A stretch of 64,000 nucleotides of DNA from Nocardiopsis sp. NRRL B-16309 (lineage in GTDB: Bacteria; Actinomycetota; Actinomycetes; Streptosporangiales; Streptosporangiaceae). This document shows positions 24,222 to 32,885 of this stretch, piece after piece (positions within the stretch are counted from its first letter, which is position 1; each line of letters opens with the position of its first letter). The stretch spans positions 1 through 64,000 of the forward strand of contig NZ_LGEC01000137.1 of NCBI RefSeq assembly GCF_001279585.1, given 5' to 3'. A model generated the notes under the pieces. The model had not been told where the DNA came from and ran no database searches. It saw only the letters and a list, made by a program, of their open reading frames with translations. Made by a program: the position numbers and the translations under genes.

Positions 24222-25217
24222 GTGACTCGCACACCCCGTTCGCGTGCCCTGCGCCGTGGCGCCACGGTCGGCACCGCCACCCTGGGCGCCATCGTCCTGT
24301 CCTCGGGCCTGGCCGTGGCCGAGCCCACCCAGGAGGAGGCCCAGGAGCGCTACGAGGAGCTCCAGCAGGAGCTGTCCGAACTCAACGAGGCCTACAACCA
24401 GGCCCAGGAGGACCACGCGGCGGCCGAGACCGAGGTCGAGGAGGTCGAGGCCCAGTTGGAGACGGCCGAGGAGGAGCTGGACGCCGTGTCCGGGCAGGCC
24501 GCCACCATCGCCCAGTCCGCCTACGTCGGCGCCAGCTACAGCACCTTCGGCGTGCTCTTCGGCGTCTCGCCCGACGACGCCCTGCAGAACATCGCCGACC
24601 TGGACTTCCTGTCCGTGGGGCAGGAGGTCGTCCTGGAGGACTACGTCGGGGCGGTCGAGCGCTTCGAGGGGCTCAAGGAACAGGCGGAGGAGGCCGAGGC
24701 CGCCGCCGCCGAGGCGCTGGAGACCGCGGAGTCGGCCCAGGAGGAGGGCGAGACCGCGCTGGAGGAACAGGAGGAGCTCGTCGCCGAACTCGCCCCGGAG
24801 CCCGCCGCCTCCACCGGCGGAGCCGGGGAGACCGCGGAGGCCGCCGCGGCCTCGGGGGACGTCCAGACCGTCCTGGACTTCGCCCGCGCCCAGATCGGCA
24901 AGCCCTACGTGTGGGGCGGCACCGGCCCGGACTCCTACGACTGCTCCGGCCTGGTGCAGGCCGCCTGGGCCCAGGCCGGCGTCAGCCTGCCGCGTACCAC
25001 CTACGACCAGGTCAACGCGGGTACGCCGGTCTCACGCGACGACCTGCAGCCGGGCGACCTGCTGTTCTTCTACAGCGAGTCGGCGCCCAGCCACGTGGGG
25101 ATCTACTCCGGCAACGGGATGATGATCCACGGCTCCAACCCGGCCAAGCCGCTGGAGGAGGTCGACCTGGCCTCCTACTGGGACAGCGTCTTCACCGGTG
25201 CGGTGCGCGTGGGCTGA
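24222..25217 (+). CDS. NlpC/P60 (C40) peptidoglycan endopeptidase, secreted
   Basis: A 331-residue cell-wall hydrolase of the RipA/CwlO kind that cuts stem peptides of peptidoglycan. The N-terminus is a signal peptide: basic RTPRSRALRRGA, hydrophobic VGTATLGAIVLSSGLAVA, then a likely cut after AVA. Residues 32-215 are an acidic coiled coil rich in Glu, Gln and Ala, as in CwlO, thought to hold the enzyme inactive until FtsEX contact. The C40 domain (from about 225) has the catalytic Cys near 241 in YDCSGLVQAAW, a His in PSHVGIYSG and a polar third residue in MMIHGSNP. The GTG start follows GGGAGGAAGG at 11 bases. The 470-base upstream region holds Crp-like and MtrA-like sites and a long hairpin. 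Confidence 0.92.
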   Translation: MTRTPRSRALRRGATVGTATLGAIVLSSGLAVAEPTQEEAQERYEELQQELSELNEAYNQAQEDHAAAETEVEEVEAQLETAEEELDAVSGQAATIAQSAYVGASYSTFGVLFGVSPDDALQNIADLDFLSVGQEVVLEDYVGAVERFEGLKEQAEEAEAAAAEALETAESAQEEGETALEEQEELVAELAPEPAASTGGAGETAEAAAASGDVQTVLDFARAQIGKPYVWGGTGPDSYDCSGLVQAAWAQAGVSLPRTTYDQVNAGTPVSRDDLQPGDLLFFYSESAPSHVGIYSGNGMMIHGSNPAKPLEEVDLASYWDSVFTGAVRVG

Positions 25218-25341
25218 TCCGCGCGGTCGGTGCGGGCCCGTCGGTGCGGGCCCCGTCGGCGCAGGCCGCGGGCTCGCGGAGCGCGGGACGGGGCCGGCGC
25301 CGGGGTGGTCCGCGCCGCCCCCGCCGCGTATCCTTCGGCGC

Positions 25342-25515
25342 ATGGGACGACTCCTGATCAAGATCGCCATGGGCGTCGCGGCGGTGCTGGTCCTGTTCTG
25401 GCTCCTGTCCATCGTGATCGGACTGCTGGTGTGGATCGTCATGATCGCGGCCGTCGTCGGTGTGGTCTGGCTGGGCGTGAAGATGCTCAGGTCCGACGCC
25501 GGGGCCAGGCGCTGA
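25342..25515 (+). CDS. small membrane protein, leaderless
   Basis: A 57-residue protein made almost wholly of two hydrophobic stretches (about 10-26 and 28-46), flanked by Lys and Arg at both ends. Function unknown. No Shine-Dalgarno sequence is present; instead TATCCT (25329-25334) lies 7 bases before the ATG, placing the transcript start at or near the A of ATG. A longer upstream frame is Gly/Arg/Pro-rich and lacks support. A 10-bp-stem hairpin follows at 25530-25571. Confidence 0.6.
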   Translation: MGRLLIKIAMGVAAVLVLFWLLSIVIGLLVWIVMIAAVVGVVWLGVKMLRSDAGARR

Positions 25516-25529
25516 CCCGCCGTCGCCGG

Positions 25530-25571
25530 GAGGGACGCGTCGTGCTCCAGGGGGAGCGCGGCGCGTCCCTC
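25530..25571. terminator. hairpin terminator
   Basis: GAGGGACGCG (25530-25539) pairs perfectly with CGCGTCCCTC (25562-25571), with a further GC-rich loop region between. It lies 15 bases after the small membrane protein stop. Confidence 0.6.
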
Positions 25572-25655
25572 GTGTGCGTGCCCCTCTGCGCGCCGAGTCC
25601 GTGCCGACACGGGACACCGGGGTGATCAGCGCCACATGGGGCCGCCAAACAGGGC

Positions 25656-25661
25656 TATAGT
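25656..25661 (+). promoter_or_regulatory. -10 element of the glycosyltransferase gene
   Basis: TATAGT (25656-25661) is a near-consensus -10, rare in this GC-rich sequence. It ends 6 bases before GTG 25668, so transcription should begin at the start codon and the message should be leaderless. This decides the choice of the upstream GTG over the ATG at 25800. Confidence 0.6.
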
Positions 25662-25667
25662 GACTCT

Positions 25668-27413
25668 GTGTCACTGAATAAGTACGTAGGGTGCGATGGT
25701 GTCTCCCATCGAGGCCGGGTCGAACGTGTCCCGACCCGCGTCTTCCGTAACGACTGGGGTGCGCTGACACCGCCCGCGACCGGGCACTGGACACCGGAGA
25801 TGCGGGTCAGCGTGGTCATTCCGGCCCGCGGCGGCCAGCGCCGCCTCGACCTCGCGCTGGCCTCCCTGGCCGCCCAGACCTACCCCGGTGACCTGATCGA
25901 GGTCGTGGTCGTGGACGACCACTCCTCACCGCCCCTGCGCCTGCCCGCCCTGCGCCCCGAGCACTGCCGGATCCTGGCCGCCCCGGACGGCGGCTGGGGC
26001 GCCGGGTTCGGACGCTCCTACGGCGCCCACGCCAGCACCGGCGACATCCTGCTCTGGATGGACGCCGACATGATCGCCGCCCCCGGCTTCGTCGAGGCGC
26101 AGGCCCGCTGGCAGCACACCCACGCCGAGTGCGTCACCCTCGGCCGGGTCCGCTTCGCCGACACCGGCCCGTCCCATCCGGCCGAGGTCCTGTCCCTGGC
26201 CCGGGCCGGACGGCTCCACGACGCGCTCGACACCGGACGCCACCACGAGTGGATCACCCACCTGCTCGCGACCAGCGAGGACCTGCGCGACGCCGACCAC
26301 CTGGGCTTCCACGCCTACATGGGCGCCGCCGCCGCGCTGCGCCGCAGCCTGTACGAGGCGGCCGGGGGCGTGGACCCCGACCTGGACCTGGGCCAGGACA
26401 CCGAGTTCGGCTACCGCCTGTGGCAGGCCGGCGCCGTCCTGCTGCCCGAACCCGCCGCGACCGCCTGGCACGTCGGCCGTGCCACCACCGCGCGCACCCG
26501 CCTGCCCTCCGAGCGCTTCCGCACCGAGGTCCTGGCCGAACTCATGCCCCACCCGCACGCCTACCGCGAGCGGGTCCCCGCGCACCGGCGCCGCGTCCCG
26601 CTCGTGCACGCCGTGGTGGACGTGCGGGGCGCCTCCTACGACCTCGTCCGCGGCTGCGTCGACCGCCTGCTCGACAGCGCCGAGACCGACCTGGTGCTCA
26701 CCCTGGTCGCCGACTGGGAGGGCGCCGGGTACGGCCCCGCGGCGGCCGGCGGCCCGCACCTGGATCTGCGCCTGGTCCAGGCCAACTACCTGCGCGAGCC
26801 GCGGATCACCTTCGCCGGGGCCGCCCCGCTCACCGGCTTCCCCTCGCCCTTCCTGCTCCAGGTGCCCGTCGCCTGGGGGCTGGGCCAGGTGGCCCTGTCC
26901 CGGCTCCTGGCCAGCGCCGAGCGCCACCGGACCGGACTCACCGAACTCTTCCCCGCGGCCTCGCCCTCGCACGACGCCGGAGTGCGCCTGTGGCGTACCA
27001 GGGCCCTGGCGCGGGCGCTGCGGGTCCGCGAGGACGGGGAGGACATCGCCGACGTGGTCGCCGCCCTGCACGGGCGCTACCGCATCCACGCGGGGGAGGA
27101 GACCCTGGCCGACCTGTCGCTGTACCGGTCCGTCCCGCCGCCCCCGCGCACAGATCCGGACGGGCCCGCGCGCGGGCCCGCGATCGCCCTGCCCCGGCAC
27201 ACCGGTCCGGCGGCGCCGCGCGCGGCCGGGGTGCCCGGAGCGACGGAGGCGCGCGGCGGACGGGCGAGCGGGCAGGGGCGTCCGGTGCGGTCGGAGCGGT
27301 CGGCGTCCGGGGCGGGCGCGACCGCCGACGGGCGGCCGGGCCGCCTCCGCGACTGGCTCGCCGCCGCGTGGCACCGCACCCGCCGCCGGGGGCGCGGGCC
27401 CACCCGGGCGTGA
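25668..27413 (+). CDS. family 2 glycosyltransferase
   Basis: A 581-residue glycosyltransferase with a GT-A fold. The GT2 domain starts near residue 45: VSVVIPARGGQRRLDLALAS, then EVVVVDDHSS with the nucleotide-binding Asp pair, and ILLWMDADM with the DxD metal motif. DLDLGQDTEFGYRLWQAGA is the acceptor-side ED-like motif. The GTG at 25668 is used because TATAGT lies 6 bases upstream; the 44-residue N-terminal part ends in DWGALTPPATGHWTPE, which I recall from actinomycete homologues. Residues from about 490 on are low-complexity and end in basic residues, with no membrane helix. It probably transfers a sugar to a cell-surface polymer or glycolipid; donor and acceptor are unknown. Confidence 0.83.
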   Translation: MSLNKYVGCDGVSHRGRVERVPTRVFRNDWGALTPPATGHWTPEMRVSVVIPARGGQRRLDLALASLAAQTYPGDLIEVVVVDDHSSPPLRLPALRPEHCRILAAPDGGWGAGFGRSYGAHASTGDILLWMDADMIAAPGFVEAQARWQHTHAECVTLGRVRFADTGPSHPAEVLSLARAGRLHDALDTGRHHEWITHLLATSEDLRDADHLGFHAYMGAAAALRRSLYEAAGGVDPDLDLGQDTEFGYRLWQAGAVLLPEPAATAWHVGRATTARTRLPSERFRTEVLAELMPHPHAYRERVPAHRRRVPLVHAVVDVRGASYDLVRGCVDRLLDSAETDLVLTLVADWEGAGYGPAAAGGPHLDLRLVQANYLREPRITFAGAAPLTGFPSPFLLQVPVAWGLGQVALSRLLASAERHRTGLTELFPAASPSHDAGVRLWRTRALARALRVREDGEDIADVVAALHGRYRIHAGEETLADLSLYRSVPPPPRTDPDGPARGPAIALPRHTGPAAPRAAGVPGATEARGGRASGQGRPVRSERSASGAGATADGRPGRLRDWLAAAWHRTRRRGRGPTRA

Positions 27414-27473
27414 CGCCGGGCGCCCACGAGTCCGCCGACCCACGCCGGCTGGCGCCGGGCCCAGGGAGTGGGC

Positions 27474-27492
27474 CTCCCCGTGTCGCGGGGAG
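27474..27492. terminator. hairpin between convergent genes
   Basis: CTCCCCG (27474-27480) and CGGGGAG (27486-27492) form a 7-bp stem with the loop TGTCG. It lies between the rightward glycosyltransferase and the leftward pstS-like gene and can serve either. Confidence 0.5.
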
Positions 27493-27589
27493 CCTCGACC
27501 CGTGCGACCACTCGGCAACGCGCGGGTGAGGCGCACTCCTCACCTCACCGGTGCCCGCGATCCGGCCCGGCCGTCCTGCCCGACGCGGG

Positions 27590-28768
27590 TCAGTCCGCCG
27601 TGCCGAGGGAGTCGATGGACTCCAGCAGCTGCTCGCGCAGCGTGTCGTTCACCGGCGTGGAACCCGTCTCCCCCGAGACCAGCTCCTGGCCCTCGGGGCT
27701 GACCACGTACCGCATGAAGGCCTGGACGCGCTCGGTGATCCGGGCGTCGTCGTACTCCTTGCACACGGCCTCGTAGCTCACCAGCACCAGCGGGTAGCTG
27801 CCGGGCTCGGTCGTGCCGTAGTCCAGGGCCAGCGCCAGGTCGTACTCGCTCGCGTTGTCCTCATGGCGGGGGGAGCCGGCGACCACCTGCGCCGCGGCCT
27901 CCGGGGAGATCTCCACGAACTCCCCGCCGACACCCACCGCGACCGTGGACATGTCGTGCACGTGGGACATCTCCACGTAGCCGATCGCCCCCTCGGCCCG
28001 GCCGACCGTGTCGGCGATGCCGCTGTTGCCCTGCGCGGACTCGCGCGGTGTGATCGGCCACGTTCCGCCCGGCTCGTACGGCCAGGCGTCCGGCGCGGCC
28101 TCGGCCAGGTAGCGCGTGAAGTTCTCCGTGGTCCCGGAGTCGTCGGCGCGGTTGACCGGGGTGATCGGCATGTCGGGCAGGTCCGCGTCCGGGTTGGTCT
28201 CGGCGATCTCCGGGTCGTCCCAGCGGGTGATCTCCTGGTCGAAGATCTTCGCGATCGTGTCCGGCCGCAAATTCAGCGAGTCGATGCCCTCCAGGTTGAA
28301 CACCACGGCGATCGCCACGACGTAGGCGGGCAGGTTGAGGACGTTCGACCCGTTGCACCGCTCCGTCGCGTCGGAGTTCTCCTCAGGGGTGAAGGCCGCG
28401 TCGGTCCCGGCGAAGTCGACCGCGCCGTCGATGAACTGGCTGCGGCCGCCGCCCGAACCGATCGAGTCGTAGTACACGCGCGAGTCCTCGCACGCCGACT
28501 GGTAGCCCGCGATCCAGGTGGTCATCGCGTTCTCCTGGGCACTCGACCCCGCGCCGGACAGGCTGCCGGAGAAGCACTCCAGGTCGTCGGGTACCGGCAG
28601 CTCCTGCGCACCGGGCACGGCGTCGTCGCTGCCGCAGGCGGTGGTCGCCAGCAGCAGGCCGGCCAGCGCGGCCGAGGCCGCACCCCGGTGGGCGCCGAGC
28701 GTGCGCTGGGCTCGGGTCTGGGTGCGCGAACGCTTCTTGGACGGCACGACTGGATCTGTCCCCTTCAT
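27590..28768 (-). CDS. pstS: phosphate ABC transporter substrate-binding lipoprotein
   Basis: A 392-residue periplasmic-type phosphate-binding protein anchored by lipid. The basic N-terminus is followed by a hydrophobic stretch and the lipobox LLATTACGS, with Cys near 45. The mature protein has the PstS phosphate-binding elements: LSGAGSSAQENAMTTWIAGY, YDSIGSGGGRSQFI, DFAGTDAAF and NRADDSGTTENFTRYL. No pstC, pstA or pstB lies beside it, so it either works with a transporter encoded elsewhere or is a duplicate. A TTAAAT -10-like hexamer is present on this strand near 28850. I could not find a convincing tandem PHO box, only one GTTCACC at 28793-28799 on the other strand. Confidence 0.9.
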   Translation of the reverse strand: MKGTDPVVPSKKRSRTQTRAQRTLGAHRGAASAALAGLLLATTACGSDDAVPGAQELPVPDDLECFSGSLSGAGSSAQENAMTTWIAGYQSACEDSRVYYDSIGSGGGRSQFIDGAVDFAGTDAAFTPEENSDATERCNGSNVLNLPAYVVAIAVVFNLEGIDSLNLRPDTIAKIFDQEITRWDDPEIAETNPDADLPDMPITPVNRADDSGTTENFTRYLAEAAPDAWPYEPGGTWPITPRESAQGNSGIADTVGRAEGAIGYVEMSHVHDMSTVAVGVGGEFVEISPEAAAQVVAGSPRHEDNASEYDLALALDYGTTEPGSYPLVLVSYEAVCKEYDDARITERVQAFMRYVVSPEGQELVSGETGSTPVNDTLREQLLESIDSLGTAD

Positions 28769-28925
28769 CGGTGTCGGTGGTCCTCCAGTGTGTTCACCGC
28801 GCGCGGCCCCTCGGGGACGCGTCGCCGCAGGTGATGGAACACCGCCGAGAATTTAACCATTGGCGTGCGGCGGCCCCGACACGGGTCCCGCGCGCCCCGG
28901 ATCGGCCGACCCCGCGGTGGCATGC

Positions 28926-31352
28926 ATGACACGCGGGCGGGACGGGCACGGATCCTCCGTGAAGAGCACCGACGACACGTCCGCGGACACCGCTCCGACG
29001 TCAACCTACCGCCTCCAGCTGGGCCCCGGGTTCACCCTGTCCGACGCCACTGACCAGCTCGACTACCTGCACCGGCTCGGTGTGGGGGCCGTCTACCTCT
29101 CCCCGGTGCTCGCCGCGGCGCCCGGGTCCTCGCACGGCTACGACGTGGTCGACCCCACCCGGGTCGCGCCCGTCCTGGGCGGCGACACCGCCCGCGCGGC
29201 CCTGGCCGACAAGGCGCACGGGCTCGGACTCGGTGTGGTCGCCGACATCGTGCCCAACCACGTGTCGGTGGCCCAGCCCGCCGCCAACCCGTGGTGGTGG
29301 GACGTCCTCGAACACGGCCGGGCCTCGGTCTTCGCGCGCTGCTTCGACATCGACTTCGACCGGGGGCCGATCCTGGTGCCCGTCCTGGCCGACGACGGCG
29401 ACGGCGGCCGGGCCGCGCTGGACGACCTCACCGTCACCGACGGCTGCCTGGTCTACCACGACAAGCGCTACCCGCTCGCGCCCGGCACCCACGAGCCCGG
29501 CGCGCCCGCCCAGCGGGCGCACGAGCGCCAGCACTACCGGCTGGTGTCCTGGCGGCGCGGGGACTCCGAGCTGACCTACCGCCGCTTCTTCGACGTCAAC
29601 GAGCTGGCGGCCGTCCGCGTGGAGGAACCGGGTGTGTTCGACGCCACCCACGCCGAGATCCTGCGCTGGGCCGGGCTCGGCCAGCTCGACGGCCTGCGCG
29701 TGGACCACGTCGACGGACTCACCGACCCCGGCGGCTACCTGCGCCGCCTCGCCGAGCGCTTCCCCGGGTGGATCGTGGTGGAGAAGATCCTCGCCCCCGA
29801 GGAGGACCTTCCCCCGTCCTGGCCCGTCGCGGGCACCACCGGCTACGACGCCCTGCGCGAGGTCTGCGGGGCGTTCACCGACCCCGGCGGCGAACCCGCC
29901 CTGACCGCGCTGGCCCGCGAGCAGGGGGTCGAGACCGACACCGGGGCCGCCGACGACCGCGCCCGCCACCAGGCCGCGGCCGAACTGCTGCGCGCCGAGG
30001 TCCGCCGCATCGCCGCCCTGCTTCCCGCACAGCCGCCCGCCACCACTCCGCGGCCCTCGGCCATGGCCGACCGCCAGCGCGAGGACGCCGTCGCCGAACT
30101 GCTGTGCGCCTTCGACGTCTACCGCTCCTACCTGCCCGAACAGGACGAGGCCTGGACGCGGGCCGTGCGGCGCGCCATCGACCGCAGGCCCGACCTCGCC
30201 TTCGACCTGGAGGTCATCGACCGCCGCGTGCGCGCCGACCCCCGGGGCGAGGCCGCGCGGCGCGTCCAGCAGACCAGCGGCATGGTCGTGGCCATGGGCA
30301 CGGAGAACACCGCGTTCTACCGCGCCACCCGCTTCGTCGCCCTCAACGAGGTCGGCGGCGACCCCGGCCGCTTCGCCGTGGACCCCGCCGACCTGCACAC
30401 GGCCGCGGCCCGGCGCGCCGCGGCCCGCCCGCGCACCATGACCACGCTGTCCACCCACGACACCAAGCGCTCGGAGGACGTGCGGGCCCGGCTGGCCGCC
30501 CTGTCCGAGGTCGCCGAGGACTTCGCCGACGCCGTCCGCCGCTGGACCGAGCGCCGCCCCCTGCCCGAACCCGCGCTCAACCTGCTCGGGTGGCAGACCC
30601 TCGTCGGCGCCTGGCCCATCGGCCCCGACCGGCTCGCCGAGTACCTGCTCAAGGCGGCCCGGGAGGCGCGTCTGGGCACCTCCTGGACCGAGCCCGACAC
30701 CGGCTTCGAGGAGCGCGTGCGGGACTGGCCCGGCCAGGTGCTGGCCGACACCGACCTGCGCGCCGAGGTGGCCGCGATGGCCGAGTCGTTGCTGCGGCCC
30801 GGGTGGAGCAACTCCCTGGGGCAGAAGGCCGTCCAGCTGCTGGGCCCCGGCGTCCCCGACGTCTACCAGGGGACCGAACTGTGGGACCTGTCCCTGGTGG
30901 ACCCCGACAACCGCCGCCCCGTCGACTGGGCGGCCCGCACCACGCTGCTCGAACGGATCGAGGCGGGATGGCGCCCGCCCGTGGACGCCACCGGCGCCGC
31001 CAAGCTCCACCTCGTGCGCACCTGTCTGGGCGTGCGCCGCGACCTCGATCCGGAGGGCTACCTGCCGCTCGGTGCCACCGGAACGGCCGCCCGCCACGCG
31101 CTGGCCTTCGCGCGCACCTCGCGGGGCGCCGCCCGGCCCGACGTGGCGGTAGTCGCCACCCGGCTGCCGATCGCGCTGTCCGAGGGCGGCGGGTGGGGGG
31201 AGACGTCACTCGCCCTGCCCTCGGGCCCGGGTGCCTGGACCGACCGGCTGACCGGGCGCGCCCTGGCACCGGCCACCGCCGACGGCCTCACCCAGGTCGA
31301 CCTCGCCGACCTGCTCGACCGCTACCCGGTGGCCGTGCTGGTCCGGGAGTGA
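28926..31352 (+). CDS. treY: malto-oligosyltrehalose synthase
   Basis: An 808-residue GH13 enzyme that turns the reducing-end maltose of a malto-oligosaccharide into an alpha,alpha-1,1 trehalose unit. It starts with STYRLQLGPGFTLSDATDQL, near-diagnostic for TreY, followed by LGVGAVYLSPVLAAAPGSSHG, the nucleophile region LDGLRVDHVDGLTDP, the acid/base region GWIVVEKIL and the transition-state Asp in LSTHDTKRSEDVRAR. Length agrees with the family (about 700-830). ATG 28926 with GGTGG upstream is preferred; GTG 28959 is possible. It works with TreZ, encoded 1.5 kb downstream, in glycogen-derived trehalose synthesis for osmotic or desiccation stress. Its 3' end seeds a tandem repeat array. Confidence 0.95.
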   Translation: MTRGRDGHGSSVKSTDDTSADTAPTSTYRLQLGPGFTLSDATDQLDYLHRLGVGAVYLSPVLAAAPGSSHGYDVVDPTRVAPVLGGDTARAALADKAHGLGLGVVADIVPNHVSVAQPAANPWWWDVLEHGRASVFARCFDIDFDRGPILVPVLADDGDGGRAALDDLTVTDGCLVYHDKRYPLAPGTHEPGAPAQRAHERQHYRLVSWRRGDSELTYRRFFDVNELAAVRVEEPGVFDATHAEILRWAGLGQLDGLRVDHVDGLTDPGGYLRRLAERFPGWIVVEKILAPEEDLPPSWPVAGTTGYDALREVCGAFTDPGGEPALTALAREQGVETDTGAADDRARHQAAAELLRAEVRRIAALLPAQPPATTPRPSAMADRQREDAVAELLCAFDVYRSYLPEQDEAWTRAVRRAIDRRPDLAFDLEVIDRRVRADPRGEAARRVQQTSGMVVAMGTENTAFYRATRFVALNEVGGDPGRFAVDPADLHTAAARRAAARPRTMTTLSTHDTKRSEDVRARLAALSEVAEDFADAVRRWTERRPLPEPALNLLGWQTLVGAWPIGPDRLAEYLLKAAREARLGTSWTEPDTGFEERVRDWPGQVLADTDLRAEVAAMAESLLRPGWSNSLGQKAVQLLGPGVPDVYQGTELWDLSLVDPDNRRPVDWAARTTLLERIEAGWRPPVDATGAAKLHLVRTCLGVRRDLDPEGYLPLGATGTAARHALAFARTSRGAARPDVAVVATRLPIALSEGGGWGETSLALPSGPGAWTDRLTGRALAPATADGLTQVDLADLLDRYPVAVLVRE

Positions 31353-31680
31353 CCCGCGTTGGTCGGGCGGTGGGTCGTGCTGGGTCGAAGTGACCCGTGT
31401 GAGCGCTGCGCTGGCCGGGGTCGGTCGGGAGCGAGCGCCGTGCTGGTCCGGGAGTGACCCGCGTTGGTCGGGCGGTGGGTCGTGTTGGTAGCGGAGTGAC
31501 CCGTGGGAGTGCTGTGCTGGCCGGGGTCGGGTCGGTCGGGGAGTGAGCGCCGTGCTGGTGGGGAGTGTCGCGCTGGTCGGGGGGTCGGGTCGTGTCGGTC
31601 CGGAGTGACCGGGACCCGCGCCGGTCGCCGGGGTGAGCCGTCCTGGTCCCGGAGGGAGCGCGTGCTGGTCCGGGAGTGAC
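31332..31680. repeat. three and a half tandem repeats of 105-112 bp seeded by the treY 3' end
   Basis: The segment GCCGTGCTGGTCCGGGAGTG, which encodes the last six residues and stop of treY, recurs at 31437, in diverged form at 31549, and again at about 31660. Copies one and two are identical for 48 bases (31332-31379 and 31437-31484) and similar beyond; later copies are more diverged. Each unit carries GAGTGACCC with the former stop. The array fills the whole 365-base gap between treY and the rRNA methyltransferase gene; nothing else is visible in it. Confidence 0.88.
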
Positions 31681-31717
31681 CCGGATCCGCACCGACCCGG
31701 CTACGCTGGGCGCGATC

Positions 31718-32596
31718 ATGGCGCGAGAGAACACCACACACCACACCGGCCCCCGACTGCGCATGCCCGACCGTGTCGCGGCGGTCCTGGCCTGCCCGGT
31801 CTGCGGCGACGGGCTCGACCGCGGGGCGCGCGGGCTGGCCTGCGACCGGGGGCACGCCTTCGACATCGCCCGGGAGGGCTACGCGGGACTGCTCACCGGC
31901 GCCACGCCGCCGGGGACCGGCGACAGCAGGGAGATGGTCGCCGACCGCGTGCGCTTCCAGGACGCGGGCCACTACGACCCCCTCGGCCGTGCGCTGGCCG
32001 AGGCCCTCGCGGGGGCGGGCCCGGCGCCCCTGGTCGCCGACGTCGGCGGAGGCACCGGCCACTACCTCACCCAGGTGCTCGACGCCCGGCCCGACGCCGT
32101 CGGGCTCACCCTCGACGTGTCCAAGTTCGCCGTCCGCAAGGCCGCCCGCGCCCACGAGCGCGGCGGAGCCGTCACCGCCGACACCTGGCGGCCGCTGCCG
32201 CTGCGCACCGGATCTGTCGACGCCCTGCTCAACGTGTTCGCGCCCCGCAACGCCGCCGAGTTCGGGCGCGTCCTGCGCCCGGACGGCCTCCTGGTCGTCG
32301 TCACCCCCGACACCGACCACCTCGCCGAACTCCGGACGCCCCTGGGCCTGTTGGAGGTGGACCCGCGCAAGGACGAGCGCCTCGCCGAGTCCCTGCACGG
32401 CGACGTCACCCCGGAGGGGGCCCGGCCGCTGCGCTTCGCCATGGAACTCACCCACGACGACGCGGCCACCGTCGTCGGGATGGGCCCCAGCGCCCGCCAC
32501 ATCACCCCCGCGGACCTGCGCCAGCGGATCGCCGCGCTGCCCGAGCCCGTCACGGTCACCGCCTCGGTCCGCCTGCACACCTACCGGCCCCGCTGA
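31718..32596 (+). CDS. 23S rRNA (guanine-N1) methyltransferase, RlmA/TlrB-like
   Basis: A 292-residue methyltransferase of the RlmA(I)/RlmA(II) family, which methylates N1 of G745 or G748 in helix 35 of 23S rRNA. The N-terminal zinc-binding site is intact: CPVCG (Cys26, Cys29), then Cys42 and His46 in ACDRGHAFDIAREGY. The SAM-binding motif VADVGGGTGHYL lies near residue 108, followed by LTLDVSKFAVRKAAR and LLNVFAPRNAAEFGRVL, both typical of this family. In Gram-positive producers the RlmA(II) type (TlrB) gives macrolide resistance together with Erm methylation. The ATG at 31718 is 10 bases after a TACGCT hexamer, so the leader is very short. It lies between treY and treZ on the same strand. 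Confidence 0.88.
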   Translation: MARENTTHHTGPRLRMPDRVAAVLACPVCGDGLDRGARGLACDRGHAFDIAREGYAGLLTGATPPGTGDSREMVADRVRFQDAGHYDPLGRALAEALAGAGPAPLVADVGGGTGHYLTQVLDARPDAVGLTLDVSKFAVRKAARAHERGGAVTADTWRPLPLRTGSVDALLNVFAPRNAAEFGRVLRPDGLLVVVTPDTDHLAELRTPLGLLEVDPRKDERLAESLHGDVTPEGARPLRFAMELTHDDAATVVGMGPSARHITPADLRQRIAALPEPVTVTASVRLHTYRPR

Positions 32597-32885
32597 CCCG
32601 CGCGGGCGCCCTCACCCCCTGGGTTCCCGTGTCCACCTTCCGGCTCCCTCGCCCCGCGTGCAACGCAGCCCGCGGCCACACGGCTTCGCCACCGCTGCCC
32701 GGGCGGCACCGCCGCGCGCGGACCGCGGTCTCGTGCCGGGGCCGCGATGACGGTCGTCTCCGCGGCCGTCACGCTCGCGGTGACCTCCGACCGGGGCCAG
32801 GGCCTCCGCTGACCGCGCGGCGGGTGTGGTCGCGGGTCGCGGCGGCCCGGCGTGAAGGCCTCCGTGCCGGGGTAGATCACCCTCC
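32597..32885. other. gene-free interval before treZ
   Basis: No gene, hairpin or repeat that I can support. The treZ promoter probably lies in the last 100 bases; the GTG start at 32886 has no clear ribosome-binding site. Confidence 0.4.

Noticed and set aside
28793..28799. PHO box upstream of pstS
   Set aside because: Only one GTTCACC, on the wrong strand for the gene, with no tandem copy at 11-bp spacing.
29001..31097. Leftward 698-codon frame inside treY
   Set aside because: Antisense to treY, whose GH13 motifs are all in the forward frame.
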